DNA of 47,391 nt, from contig ONBM01000006.1 of assembly GCA_900316045.1 (NCBI GenBank), positions 1 to 47,391 of the forward strand. The letters are read 5' to 3'. Shown here one piece after another: positions 26,616 through 37,593 of this stretch. Source of the stretch: an uncultured Bacteroidales bacterium. GTDB taxonomy: Bacteria > Bacteroidota > Bacteroidia > Bacteroidales > UBA932. Each line of letters opens with the position of its first letter. The first letter of the stretch is position 1. Both the position numbers and the translations under genes were made by a program. Under the pieces are notes generated by a model, which did not search any database, was not told where the DNA came from, and worked only from the letters and a program-made list of their open reading frames with translations.

Positions 26616-27634
26616 ACTTCTGCTAATTCTTTATCTCTCATTTTCTGTTCCCTTCGCTTATCTCTTCTGTCCTTCAGAGCATTATTCAGCTCGCTAGCCT
26701 CCTCTTTTTGGAAAGAATATGAGAACTCGGCGCCATATAAAATTATCAGCCACCCGAATCTAAGCCAGATCATGAAGAGAGGGATGATCGCGATAGCTCC
26801 ATAAACCATATTCAGACGCATCACCATTAATTGAGTTTCCAAATATAGGTACTGCAATATAGTGAATGCGATCCCAGCAAGCAAGGCTGCTTTGAAAGCA
26901 TGCCTGTAATATACTTTCGTCGCAGGAATGAACTTGTACATTCCGGACAACGTGAATATGGCGATGACGCAGAAAATCACCCATCCAAGGAATGAACGGA
27001 TGGATTTAGTCGCGCCTATCCAGTTCGGGAATATGTAGTCGGCAAGATGCGAGTAGAGCATGGTGGCGTAAGAGAAAATCAATATCATGAAAGGGAGGAG
27101 CACCAATATGATGATGTCTATTCCCAGGCTCTTCACGAATTTCCTCTTAGGCTTGGAAATGCGCCACACGTTGTTGAATACTTTCTCCACGCGGTTCATC
27201 ATCCAGATGATCACCCACACGAACATCAAAGTGGAGATTATTCCGAACCAGCCGTTCTGCGATGTGCTGATGATATTCTGCGCAGCCTGCATTATCTTGT
27301 CCCCCAACTCCTGGCTGATGTTGGCCGAAAATAGGATTTCCTGCATCTTGTCTTCCAAGCCGAAGCCGCTGGTAAGAGCGAAAGCCACGGCTATGAACGG
27401 CACTGCGGCTAAAGTGCAGAAATAGCTCAGGGCCACTGATTGAAAGCCTATTTTCTCTGTCTGGAAGGTTTTCAGCACCCTCATGACCACTCTGGTGTCA
27501 GAAGCCAGCCTGGCCTTTGCCCTAGACCAGGAATATTCTTCCGGCTCGCCACGCCAGATTTCTATTCCGAGGAATCGGTTGACTCTCCGGACAGCTATCC
27601 TAATCTTAGTTATCGCCTTGGCGAACCAGTTCAT
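26612..27634 (-). CDS. YihY/BrkB-family inner-membrane protein
   Basis: The 340-residue product has about six hydrophobic segments, for example SVALSYFCTLAAVPFIAVAFAL, IISTLMFVWVIIWMMNRV and IDIIILVLLPFMILIFSYATM. A charged C-terminal tail (DRRDKRREQKMRDKE) follows. This matches the YihY (UPF0761) family, once misnamed ribonuclease BN. The true function is unknown and a transport or envelope role is usually suggested. It lies 6 bp after ligA and overlaps rel by 4 bases. Confidence 0.88.
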   Translation of the reverse strand: MNWFAKAITKIRIAVRRVNRFLGIEIWRGEPEEYSWSRAKARLASDTRVVMRVLKTFQTEKIGFQSVALSYFCTLAAVPFIAVAFALTSGFGLEDKMQEILFSANISQELGDKIMQAAQNIISTSQNGWFGIISTLMFVWVIIWMMNRVEKVFNNVWRISKPKRKFVKSLGIDIIILVLLPFMILIFSYATMLYSHLADYIFPNWIGATKSIRSFLGWVIFCVIAIFTLSGMYKFIPATKVYYRHAFKAALLAGIAFTILQYLYLETQLMVMRLNMVYGAIAIIPLFMIWLRFGWLIILYGAEFSYSFQKEEASELNNALKDRRDKRREQKMRDKELAEV

Positions 27635-27640
27635 ATATTC

Positions 27641-29749
<2,109 letters not shown>

Positions 29750-29752
29750 TCA

Positions 29753-29760
29753 CAAATTTA
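29753..29760 (-). promoter_or_regulatory. -7 promoter box for the ligA operon
   Basis: TAAATTTG on the minus strand exactly matches TAnnTTTG, 19 bp before the ligA ATG. It is back to back with the pfp box at 29797-29804. Confidence 0.5.
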
Positions 29761-29796
29761 ATCAATTTTTTTGGGGTTATATTGGAGGAAAAGAAT

Positions 29797-29804
29797 TAAA
29801 TTTG
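29797..29804 (+). promoter_or_regulatory. -7 promoter box for the phosphofructokinase gene
   Basis: TAAATTTG on the plus strand matches the -7 consensus, 47 bp before the ATG. A TTTG (29770-29773) lies upstream but at 23 nt rather than the usual 19. Confidence 0.5.
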
Positions 29805-29851
29805 CAGATGCCCAAACGAAATTAACATCAATTAAATAATTCTAAATTATT

Positions 29852-31081
29852 ATGAAAGATTCTATCATCATTCTCTGCGGCGGCGGCCCTGCACCGGGCA
29901 TGAACACGGTTGTTTTCTCTGTCGCGAAAACATTCCTTTCTAACGGTTACAGGGTAATTGGCCTGCACGAAGGCTACACCGGACTTTTCAACGATCATCC
30001 GCGCACTGAAGACATCGATTTCTTCAAGGCAGATGCGTATTTCAACAGAGGTGGTTCCTACCTGCAGATGAGCCGTTTCAAGCCGACCAATGAGGATTTC
30101 GAGAAAAATTTCAACCTCAAGCTTTTTCAGGAGAACAACGTGAAGCTGCTTGTCACTGTCGGAGGCGACGACACTGCTTCTACGGCTAACAGGATTGCAA
30201 AATTCCTTGAGGCAAAACAATATCCTATTCACAATATTCACGTGCCTAAGACCATCGACGATGATCTGCCTCTGCCGAACAACGCTCCTACTTTCGGATT
30301 CAATTCGGCAAAGGACGAGGGCGCTCATCTTGCGCGCACAATTTATGAGGATGCTCGCACATCAGGCAACTGGCTTCTTATTTCTGCGATGGGTCGCTCG
30401 GCAGGCCATCTCGCTCTCGGAATCGGTGAGGCAACGCATTGCCCGATGACCATCATTCCTGAAATGTTCAACAAGACAAAGATCACGGTTGACAAAATCA
30501 TCAAGCTGACCCTTTCGGCAATCATCAAGAGGAAGCTTCTCGGCATTCATTACGGAACCGTCGTAGTGGCTGAGGGCGTTTTCCACGACCTTGATTCAGA
30601 CGACCTGAAAGGCACTGGAGTGCACATGACATACGATGAACACGGACATCCGGAGCTTGGCAAGATTTCCAAGGCAGTGCTGTTCAACGACATACTTGAG
30701 AAAGAATTCTCTAAGCTGGGCTGGAAAGTCAAGACCCGTCCGGTGGAGATCGGTTACGACGTACGCTGCCAGGACCCTATCGCCTACGACCTCTCTTACT
30801 GCACCGAGCTGGCAATGGGCGTTTACGAGCTGTTCAAAGAAGGCAAGACTGGCTGCATGGTTTACATCGACCAGGACGGCAATCCAAAGCCACTGTTCCT
30901 GAAGGACATCCAGAACGCCGAAGGAAAAATTCCTCCTCGCAGGGTGGACATCGATGGCGGACTCGCAAGGAACTACTACGAGCATCTGTGCCACTACATC
31001 ACCCCAGCTGACTACGAAGCAGCTAAGGAATGGGTATCAAACCCTGAGGAATACGATTTCAAAAAGATTCTGAACTGGTAA
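29852..31081 (+). CDS. pfp: 6-phosphofructokinase, probably pyrophosphate-dependent
   Basis: The enzyme phosphorylates fructose 6-phosphate at C1 in glycolysis. The 409-residue protein has the PFK motifs GGGPAPGMN (N-terminus), GGDDT (104-108), PKTIDDDLPL (132-141) and MGRSAGHLAL. The second Asp of GGDD replaces the Gly of ATP-PFKs. In characterised enzymes this blocks ATP and marks PPi use, so a reversible PPi-PFK is likely. ATP dependence has not been excluded. Codon use looks biased toward preferred codons, fitting high expression. It diverges from ligA and converges without a gap on the alpha-amylase gene, where its terminator lies. Confidence 0.9.
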   Translation: MKDSIIILCGGGPAPGMNTVVFSVAKTFLSNGYRVIGLHEGYTGLFNDHPRTEDIDFFKADAYFNRGGSYLQMSRFKPTNEDFEKNFNLKLFQENNVKLLVTVGGDDTASTANRIAKFLEAKQYPIHNIHVPKTIDDDLPLPNNAPTFGFNSAKDEGAHLARTIYEDARTSGNWLLISAMGRSAGHLALGIGEATHCPMTIIPEMFNKTKITVDKIIKLTLSAIIKRKLLGIHYGTVVVAEGVFHDLDSDDLKGTGVHMTYDEHGHPELGKISKAVLFNDILEKEFSKLGWKVKTRPVEIGYDVRCQDPIAYDLSYCTELAMGVYELFKEGKTGCMVYIDQDGNPKPLFLKDIQNAEGKIPPRRVDIDGGLARNYYEHLCHYITPADYEAAKEWVSNPEEYDFKKILNW

Positions 31082-32614
31082 TCAGATCTTAATGATGACG
31101 CAGTCGTCGCCCGGGACCATGACTTTAATGGTCTCGGGTGTTTTATTACTGAGTTCCAGATAGGAAACGGCTTCGGGTGGAATTTTGATGCTGATTGACG
31201 AAGCGGACGAGGAAAAATTGCAGGCCACCAGGAACGCTTGCCCCCTGAAAGCGCGAAGGAAGGCAAAATGACGGTCTGGAATGAAGCCTGACGACTCAGC
31301 ATTGCAATAGCAGAGATCGAAGGTCTTGCCGTCGGAGAAAGCCTGTTCCGAGCTTGCCAGATTGAGGAACTGACTCCATTTGCTAAGCAATGACATTTCC
31401 TCCTCCTGCATAGGGATGCCTTTGGCAATATATTTCCTGAGCCTTCCAATCGAATTTATGCTCCACCAGTCGAAGATTGAGGTACGGCCGTCCAGGCCGC
31501 TGAACCCTTCCTTGTCCATGCCCCTTTCTCCTATTTCTTCTCCGAAATAAACCATGTAAGGAGCGTTATTGAAAAGCAGGCCTGCTCCCAGCGGGGAGAA
31601 CGTCCGACGAGCGTCTTTAGCGAAAAAGTCCGATGCGAAACGTTGCTCGTCGTGGTTCTCCAGGAAATTCAGCATGTGAGGCTGCAGAGTCCAAAGGCTC
31701 TGCCAATTCCAGGTGATGCTCTTCGCAGTGCCGTGACCTTCAATAAGAGCCCTTAGGGAATCGTAGAGGCCTGATTTGTCATAGAGAAAGTCAAACCCTG
31801 TGGTCTGAATGTAGTGCCTGTAAAGTTCTTTCTTATATGCTTCTCCAATGAATATGACATCGGGATATTCATTCCTAACATTTTGAATGAGCCACTGCAT
31901 GAACTGCCACGGCACTAGTTCCACCATATCGCAGCGGAAGCCGTCCACGCCTAGCGAACACCAATAACGCACGATGTCCAGCATCTTTTCCCAGGTTTCC
32001 GTGTGAAAGTCGCAGTAATTCAGCTTCACCGTATCGTACCAATCGGTAATGCCTGGGGCGGGAGAGAAGACGTTCCCGGATGCCTTGGCCGGATATTCTT
32101 TATAATCGGAAGGAATCGGGAGCGAAAGAGCCTGTCCGGGATAGTAATAGAAATCGTTGGACGGCTTCCAATGCACGGACAAATCGTCTTCACCGCCGAA
32201 AGGCACTGCCTTTCCATTCACAAGACCGACGCGGCCGTAATCCCTGGAAACGTGGTTCGGCACGAAATCTATGATGACCTTTAGTCCATGAGCATGAGTG
32301 CGTTTTATGAGCGAAGAGAACTCCTGCATCCTCCGACTCACATCTTTTGCCAGATAAGGGTTGACGTCGTAATAATCGGTTATGGCGAAAGGCGAACCTG
32401 CGTCACCCTTGACTATCGTGGCATCGGATTCAGGACAATCTTTGCAGGAATATGTTGTCGCATGCCTTATGACCCCCGTGAACCACACATGGCTGACGCC
32501 AAGGCCTACGAGATATTCAAGTGTCTGATTGTCAATGTCCGAGAATTTTCCTGGCTGTCTGTTCACTGCTCCCCACAGCCTAGGGAGCATCTGATAAATT
32601 ATTATCTTGCTCAT
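31082..32614 (-). CDS. Intracellular alpha-amylase-family glycoside hydrolase (GH13)
   Basis: The 510-residue protein has the GH13 (beta/alpha)8 motifs in order: DFVPNH (116-121), GFRCDMVEL with nucleophile Asp229, IFIGEAY with acid/base Glu258, and FLENHDEQ with Asp322. The C-terminal beta domain is present. No signal peptide is seen, so it should act on cytosolic alpha-glucans such as glycogen or imported maltodextrins. The exact bond specificity cannot be read from the sequence. It is the last gene of the porin-pot operon, one base after the PEP/pyruvate-binding protein. Its 3' end holds the terminator for the convergent pfp gene. Confidence 0.88.
   Translation of the reverse strand: MSKIIIYQMLPRLWGAVNRQPGKFSDIDNQTLEYLVGLGVSHVWFTGVIRHATTYSCKDCPESDATIVKGDAGSPFAITDYYDVNPYLAKDVSRRMQEFSSLIKRTHAHGLKVIIDFVPNHVSRDYGRVGLVNGKAVPFGGEDDLSVHWKPSNDFYYYPGQALSLPIPSDYKEYPAKASGNVFSPAPGITDWYDTVKLNYCDFHTETWEKMLDIVRYWCSLGVDGFRCDMVELVPWQFMQWLIQNVRNEYPDVIFIGEAYKKELYRHYIQTTGFDFLYDKSGLYDSLRALIEGHGTAKSITWNWQSLWTLQPHMLNFLENHDEQRFASDFFAKDARRTFSPLGAGLLFNNAPYMVYFGEEIGERGMDKEGFSGLDGRTSIFDWWSINSIGRLRKYIAKGIPMQEEEMSLLSKWSQFLNLASSEQAFSDGKTFDLCYCNAESSGFIPDRHFAFLRAFRGQAFLVACNFSSSASSISIKIPPEAVSYLELSNKTPETIKVMVPGDDCVIIKI
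31110..31147 (+). terminator. Terminator of pfp inside the amylase 3' end
   Basis: 11-bp stem with one G-U pair (31110-31120 CCCGGGACCAT, 31128-31138 ATGGTCTCGGG) and a 7-nt loop, followed by TGTTTTATT. It lies 28 bp beyond the pfp stop, within amylase codons. Confidence 0.7.
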
Positions 32615-32615
32615 T

Positions 32616-35543
32616 TTATATTCCTATCACCGCTTTCCCTTCATTTCTATCGATGAATCCGATGAGTCCGTCCGCTTCAAGCACTTTAGCGAATCTCCCT
32701 TCATAGACGCACTTCATTCCGGCGATTTTCCTGAAGTCTATAGTTCCTTTGCCTGCATATTGGTCTACAGATAAATAACCGATGCCAAGCGAGGTTATGT
32801 TCTGGAAAAAATGCGTTCCTTGGCTTGGCTCTATCCTGAACCCATCAATGCCATATTCGACCACCATCTTCGCACCCGAAATATCCGTCCAGGCCACAGG
32901 CACTCCTAGCGTAGGAATAGATGAACCCCATCTTCCAGGCCCTACTAGAATATATGGCTTGCCTTCAGACGAGAGCTTTGAATTAATCTGCGATATCTCT
33001 GCGGCCATTTCAAGGGTTTTCATCTTGTCGAAAGACTCAGGAAATATGATGACGAGATGTTTTGCATCCAGGAAATAACCGTTGCCTAGAGCATCGACGC
33101 TGGTTATGAGTTTCGTGGAGATTTGCTTCTGGGCTTCTTCGATTGTAGCGCTGCCAGCTTCGCTTGAGGATGCGATAGGACGAACCTGAAGCAGTTTAAG
33201 CACGGCTTCTGAACCTTTGCTGTCCATTATAGGGTCAAGGGCAAACTCTATTTCAACTTCGCACATCAATTCTTTACGGCATATTCCCATAATCTCTGTC
33301 ATTGCTTTTGCAAGAGGGAAGCGGTCGTACTGGAATATGCCGTCGAATGAGACGATTCTAGCTCCTTCGGCAGATACTCCCGATGTCATCATGTCGTCCT
33401 GCGCAACGTATGTAGATGCCACAAGCTCCGGGTGATCATATTCATTCAACCCTTCAGAGATAGGAATATTCCTAAGGTTGAAGCCGTCATCCTTCGATGT
33501 CTTGAATGTCTCTGACCTGTTGTCCAAGACATACATCTCGTTCTGGGTATCTCTCATTGCCAGTTTCGCATTAGAAAGCTGTAGGATTTTCCTGGTCTGC
33601 TTCGGGTCCACCCTGAGAGTCCTGCCACCGTCAACGACGGTTTTGCCAAGGCCGAAAGCGACGTTCAACACCCCGTCTTCGGCCTTTTCCGAGCCGATAG
33701 GGTAGGCATTGAGCGACCTGGCCACGCCAGAGAGCATAGGGAAGAAGTCGTTCCCATGTCTTGAGCCACATATGTCCTGTACTATCACGGCCATTTTTTC
33801 TTCGCCTAACAGGTTCCCGCTTGCCTGGATGTAGGTCCTGCTGCCATTGAAATAGGTAGAGGCATACACACTCTTTATGGCTTTCCCGAGTTCCCTCAGC
33901 ATCCTGTCAGGATTCTCGACGAGAGGACACATGTATGTTGAATAAACCCCTGCGAATGGCTGGTAACTGCTGTCCTCCAATTTTGAGCTGGAACGGACTG
34001 CGAGAGGAAATTCTGCTGTGGAGATGAAGACTTTCAAGTCCTCTACGAGATTCTCTGGCAGCCTGGATGAGACGAACTCCGAGAGTACGTCTTCGTCTGA
34101 CATCTCGGAGTCAATGACATATTGCAGGCCGTTTTCGAGTATGAACTGTTCGAAGAAATCCGTCGTGATGACTATCGTGCGCGGAATTGAGATCTTCAGG
34201 CCAGGGTATTTATCTGCCAAGTCGTATTTCTGCACCAGATGGTTCAGGAAAGCCAGTCCTCTGGCCTTGCCTCCCATAGAGCCATTGCCAAGACGGGCGA
34301 AGCTGTAATAGTCCTCGTAGGAGTCTCGACGGAAATCAGCTATGATTCCTCGGCCGATTCTCTTATGATAATTTCTTATTTGTCCGAGCAGGAATGTCCT
34401 GAATTCTCCGGCGTCGGTATGATGCTCCGCCCTGAATGTCCGCGCTAGGTCGAAAAGCCCTCTGGCGTAGAGCCACTTCGAGAACATATTCCTGGAAGTG
34501 TTGCTGACCAGTATCTCGTTAGGAATCTCGTAGATGATTTTCTCTAGCTCAGTCAGGTTCGCTGCTCTGCCGTATCCCTTCCCATCTGCATCCTTGAATA
34601 TGAAGTCTCCGAAGCCGAACTCATCTTTCATGAAATCTGAAAGGCGGATCAGAAGGGTCCTGGAATATTTTTTCATGAAGCTGACGCCCAGCTGCTTTGC
34701 CATGTCGGCGACGCTGGCCTGGGAGGATTGAAGCAGCACAGGCATCAATGGATCATATTCCTTTATCTTCGCCACAAGTTCCAGTCCGGCGTCAATTTTC
34801 TCGTCTTTCGGGTTGTCGCCTTTATGCACTATCATCCCGACGTCTGAAATGACTCCGAGCAGGTGGGTCTTGTATTTCTCGAAGTAATTTATCGCCTCGT
34901 CATAGCAGGTGGCAAGGAATATTTTCGGCCTGGAACGTTTCCTGTATTTCTTTTGGGCATCGTTCAGGGTCTCTTTCAGGAATTCTTGGCTCTGGGTCAG
35001 CACGAGCTTGTACAATTCTGGCAGATAGTTGGAGTAATATCTTACAGAATCCTCCACGAGCAAGATTACCTGAACGCCAACGCCGAAGACGTCATTTTCG
35101 GCATTGGCGCTATCTTCGATCAGTTTCACGATGGCAAGGATCAGGTCTGCATTCCCATGCCAGCTGAACAGGAAGTCTATGCACCTGAGGTCTGCCGTGG
35201 AAAGTCGTTCTACGACTGCCTTGGAATAGTAAATCAGAAGGACGAAAGGAATGTTCCTGCTGGTATTCTTCAAGTCCTTTGCAAGAGGGAAAAGTCCATC
35301 ATCCTTTTCGTTGTACATGCAGATGACAATGTCCACCTCTTCGTCGCTCTCGATGATATCTCTTGCCTCATTTGAAGAATTGGCCCAGACGAACCTCGGC
35401 TGATTGCTCAGGTTCAATTCTTTATATTCATTAGCCACTTCCGTTTCGATGCACCCGTCCTCCTTCAGGATGAAGGCATCGTAGTCGCTGCAAATCATCA
35501 GGATTTTCCGGATCCTGTTCCGCATCAAGGATTCTTCGTTCAT
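32616..35543 (-). CDS. Tandem receiver-like domains fused to a PEP-synthase-type ATP-grasp (PEP/pyruvate-binding) domain
   Basis: The 975-residue protein starts with a receiver-like fold (about 10-140) that lacks the phospho-acceptor Asp (VDIVICMYNE). A second receiver (about 157-305) has the acidic pair Glu164-Asp165, acceptor Asp234 (VISDVGM), Ser273/274 and Lys291 or 292. Residues of the PPDK_N/PEP-synthase nucleotide-binding domain follow: GNGSMGGKARGL (419-430), LAVRSSSKLEDS (514-525), VIVQDICG (587-593) and LLQVRPI (784-790). A further 180 residues close it. There is no TSH-type phosphohistidine domain and no PEP/pyruvate TIM barrel, so a full PEP synthase reaction is not possible alone. 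Homologues are often annotated as PEP synthase in Bacteroidota. The real role is unknown and may be a phospho-regulated kinase. It sits between trmH-like and amylase genes. Confidence 0.75.
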   Translation of the reverse strand: MNEESLMRNRIRKILMICSDYDAFILKEDGCIETEVANEYKELNLSNQPRFVWANSSNEARDIIESDEEVDIVICMYNEKDDGLFPLAKDLKNTSRNIPFVLLIYYSKAVVERLSTADLRCIDFLFSWHGNADLILAIVKLIEDSANAENDVFGVGVQVILLVEDSVRYYSNYLPELYKLVLTQSQEFLKETLNDAQKKYRKRSRPKIFLATCYDEAINYFEKYKTHLLGVISDVGMIVHKGDNPKDEKIDAGLELVAKIKEYDPLMPVLLQSSQASVADMAKQLGVSFMKKYSRTLLIRLSDFMKDEFGFGDFIFKDADGKGYGRAANLTELEKIIYEIPNEILVSNTSRNMFSKWLYARGLFDLARTFRAEHHTDAGEFRTFLLGQIRNYHKRIGRGIIADFRRDSYEDYYSFARLGNGSMGGKARGLAFLNHLVQKYDLADKYPGLKISIPRTIVITTDFFEQFILENGLQYVIDSEMSDEDVLSEFVSSRLPENLVEDLKVFISTAEFPLAVRSSSKLEDSSYQPFAGVYSTYMCPLVENPDRMLRELGKAIKSVYASTYFNGSRTYIQASGNLLGEEKMAVIVQDICGSRHGNDFFPMLSGVARSLNAYPIGSEKAEDGVLNVAFGLGKTVVDGGRTLRVDPKQTRKILQLSNAKLAMRDTQNEMYVLDNRSETFKTSKDDGFNLRNIPISEGLNEYDHPELVASTYVAQDDMMTSGVSAEGARIVSFDGIFQYDRFPLAKAMTEIMGICRKELMCEVEIEFALDPIMDSKGSEAVLKLLQVRPIASSSEAGSATIEEAQKQISTKLITSVDALGNGYFLDAKHLVIIFPESFDKMKTLEMAAEISQINSKLSSEGKPYILVGPGRWGSSIPTLGVPVAWTDISGAKMVVEYGIDGFRIEPSQGTHFFQNITSLGIGYLSVDQYAGKGTIDFRKIAGMKCVYEGRFAKVLEADGLIGFIDRNEGKAVIGI

Positions 35544-36283
35544 GTTCTTCTTCTGAATTCCGACAATGTGATAGCGGTTGCCACAGCCGCATTGAGAGAT
35601 TCCGAGCCACGTTCGTCGTGCGGATATGAAGGGATGTAGAGCCTGTCTGTGACCTCGGCCTCCACTTCCGGGCCGATGCCGTTCGACTCATTGCCAATAA
35701 TGACTAGAGCAGGGGAGACAGTTCCAATATTCAACTTTTGCGAATATATTTCCTGACCGTCCAAGAATGTGCCATAGACGTTGCCGCCTGCGTATTTCAC
35801 CGCACTGCAAAGCGCTGGAATAGAGCAATAATGGAAGCGTACCCTGAATATGGCGCCCATCGTGGACTGCACTACTTTGGGATTGAATATGTCGACCGTG
35901 TCGGGGGAAGCGAATACCGCATCTATCCCGAACCAGTCGGCGGTGCGGATGATCGTCCCTAGGTTACCAGGGTCTCTTATGGAGTCCAGCGCCAGATAAA
36001 GGCCGTGGCCAGCGACATATTCATGGATTATCTCATCGGAGATTTCCGAGTCCGAAGGCTTGCCAATGACGGCAAGACACGGAGAAGGGGAGGACATCAT
36101 GCTGATCCTAGACATGATCTTCTCCCCGGCTTCTTCTTTGCGGATGACGCTGACCACGTTAAATGGTGAATTCAGCGCCTCCTGAACCATCTTTTCTCCT
36201 TCGGCGACAAACAAGCCGGTCTCATCCCTGTATTTTTTCTGCGAAAGGGACCTGATCAGCTTTATGTCTATTCTATCATTCAT
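35540..36283 (-). CDS. TrmH-family (SpoU) RNA 2'-O-methyltransferase
   Basis: This SAM-dependent enzyme methylates a ribose 2'-OH in tRNA or rRNA; the target is not predictable. The 247-residue protein has an N-terminal SpoU substrate-binding domain (KYRDETGLFVAEGEKMVQEAL). The SPOUT knot has motif 1 LDSIRDPGNLGTIIRTADWFG, motif 2 LVIIGNESNGIGPE and motif 3 IPSYPHDERGSESLNAAVA. It overlaps potD and the downstream receiver/PEP-binding gene by 4 bases each, so it is translationally coupled inside a transporter operon. Confidence 0.9.
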   Translation of the reverse strand: MNDRIDIKLIRSLSQKKYRDETGLFVAEGEKMVQEALNSPFNVVSVIRKEEAGEKIMSRISMMSSPSPCLAVIGKPSDSEISDEIIHEYVAGHGLYLALDSIRDPGNLGTIIRTADWFGIDAVFASPDTVDIFNPKVVQSTMGAIFRVRFHYCSIPALCSAVKYAGGNVYGTFLDGQEIYSQKLNIGTVSPALVIIGNESNGIGPEVEAEVTDRLYIPSYPHDERGSESLNAAVATAITLSEFRRRT

Positions 36284-37593
36284 TTCTTATGCGGCTGCCT
36301 TTTATTCTGGCGTCTCCTTTTCTTGCTATTCTTGGAGATAAGGTAAACCGCAAGTAAAATTACGATAAAAGCTGCAATAATGACATAGGTAAGATAATTC
36401 GCATTATCGCCTTTTACCCTAGACCACATACCAAGAAGAGCCTCGGTGCGATCACCCGTGTCGTGCAGCATGCCGCAGCGCTCAACCACGTCTCTGGCAG
36501 GATACATGATCGGGTTCAGGCAGACAGCAGTGTCTGAGGGACCAAAGAAATAGCTTGCGTCCTCAGGCTCGAATTCAGTGGAATCCTGGACTGCGGCAAG
36601 AATCTCCGCTCCTCCGATCACGCTCACGTAGCCAATTGCGTCCATGTTTCTTATGGCGTTCTCCGGCTTGCACATGTAGTTGATGAAATATCTTGCAGCC
36701 TTGACGTTCTTGGCGTATTTCGGAATGACCCAGCCGTCGAACCAGACGATGCTGCCTTCCTGAGGCACTTCATAGTCAAGGCTCACGCCAACTTTTGCCG
36801 CTTCTTCTTTCGCCCATTGAGCATCACCGCTCCACGTGAAGTTCAGCCAGCCTTTTTCCTTGGTCATCTGTTCTTTGCCGAAATCCGCCTCCCAGCCGGC
36901 TATGTTGTCTTTGATGCTCTTAAGATAGTTTTCCACGAGGGCTATCGACTCATCTGAAGTGTCGTGGGAAAGCTGCTCGATGGTCACTTTGCCGGACTTG
37001 ATGTCATCTTTCTTCAGGTAGATGAGGATAGGAATGTAGACATCCCGGAAAGCATCCTTCATGAAAACCTTGCCTTTATACCTTGGGTCGGCGATCGCAC
37101 CCCAAGTGGAAGCCTCCTCTTTCGAGATGTATTTTGGGTTATACATGAGACCGTTAGTACCCCACATGTAGCCTACGGCGTAATCGTTGGCATCCTTGCC
37201 GCCTCCATCCACATTCTCGAACATGCTCTTTATGAAAGGAGAGACATTTTGGTCGATGTAGTTAGGCGTGCTGCCGAAATCCCTGTCTATCGGAAGAAGC
37301 AAATCGTTTTTCAGCATCTTCTCTATTATGTAGTCCGAAGGGCAGACGACATCGTAGTCCTCATGCCCGCGCTCTATCTTCGAGAGCATGATTTCGTTTA
37401 CGTCGAAGAGCTGGTAAATAATCTTGACGCTCTCTCCCGTCTGCTCCTGGTACCATTTCTCGAACTCTGGTATGAGAGCTTCATCAATGTAGTCAGCCCA
37501 ATTATAGACTTTTAGAGTGTGTTCCCTGTCCTGCGCGAACAGGGAAAATGCAAGCGTGGTGAGACCCACCATCAAAGCAACAATCTTTTTCAT
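36280..37593 (-). CDS. potD: Spermidine/putrescine-type substrate-binding protein with C-terminal membrane anchor
   Basis: PotD captures polyamines in the periplasm for the PotABC importer. A signal peptide (about 1-20, ending SLFA-Q) leads to the binding domain, with LKVYNWADYIDEALIPEFE, YDVVCPSDYIIEKM, YMWGTNGLMYN and SIVWFDGWVIPK. These are typical of the PotD/PotF family. At 437 residues it is about 80 longer than E. coli PotD. The extra C-terminus contains a clear transmembrane helix (about 401-421, YVIIAAFIVILLAVYLI) and a basic tail with KKRRR and KRQPHKK. The protein should thus be tethered to the inner membrane with its binding domain in the periplasm. It overlaps potC and the trmH-like gene by 4 bases each. 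Confidence 0.9.
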   Translation of the reverse strand: MKKIVALMVGLTTLAFSLFAQDREHTLKVYNWADYIDEALIPEFEKWYQEQTGESVKIIYQLFDVNEIMLSKIERGHEDYDVVCPSDYIIEKMLKNDLLLPIDRDFGSTPNYIDQNVSPFIKSMFENVDGGGKDANDYAVGYMWGTNGLMYNPKYISKEEASTWGAIADPRYKGKVFMKDAFRDVYIPILIYLKKDDIKSGKVTIEQLSHDTSDESIALVENYLKSIKDNIAGWEADFGKEQMTKEKGWLNFTWSGDAQWAKEEAAKVGVSLDYEVPQEGSIVWFDGWVIPKYAKNVKAARYFINYMCKPENAIRNMDAIGYVSVIGGAEILAAVQDSTEFEPEDASYFFGPSDTAVCLNPIMYPARDVVERCGMLHDTGDRTEALLGMWSRVKGDNANYLTYVIIAAFIVILLAVYLISKNSKKRRRQNKRQPHKK

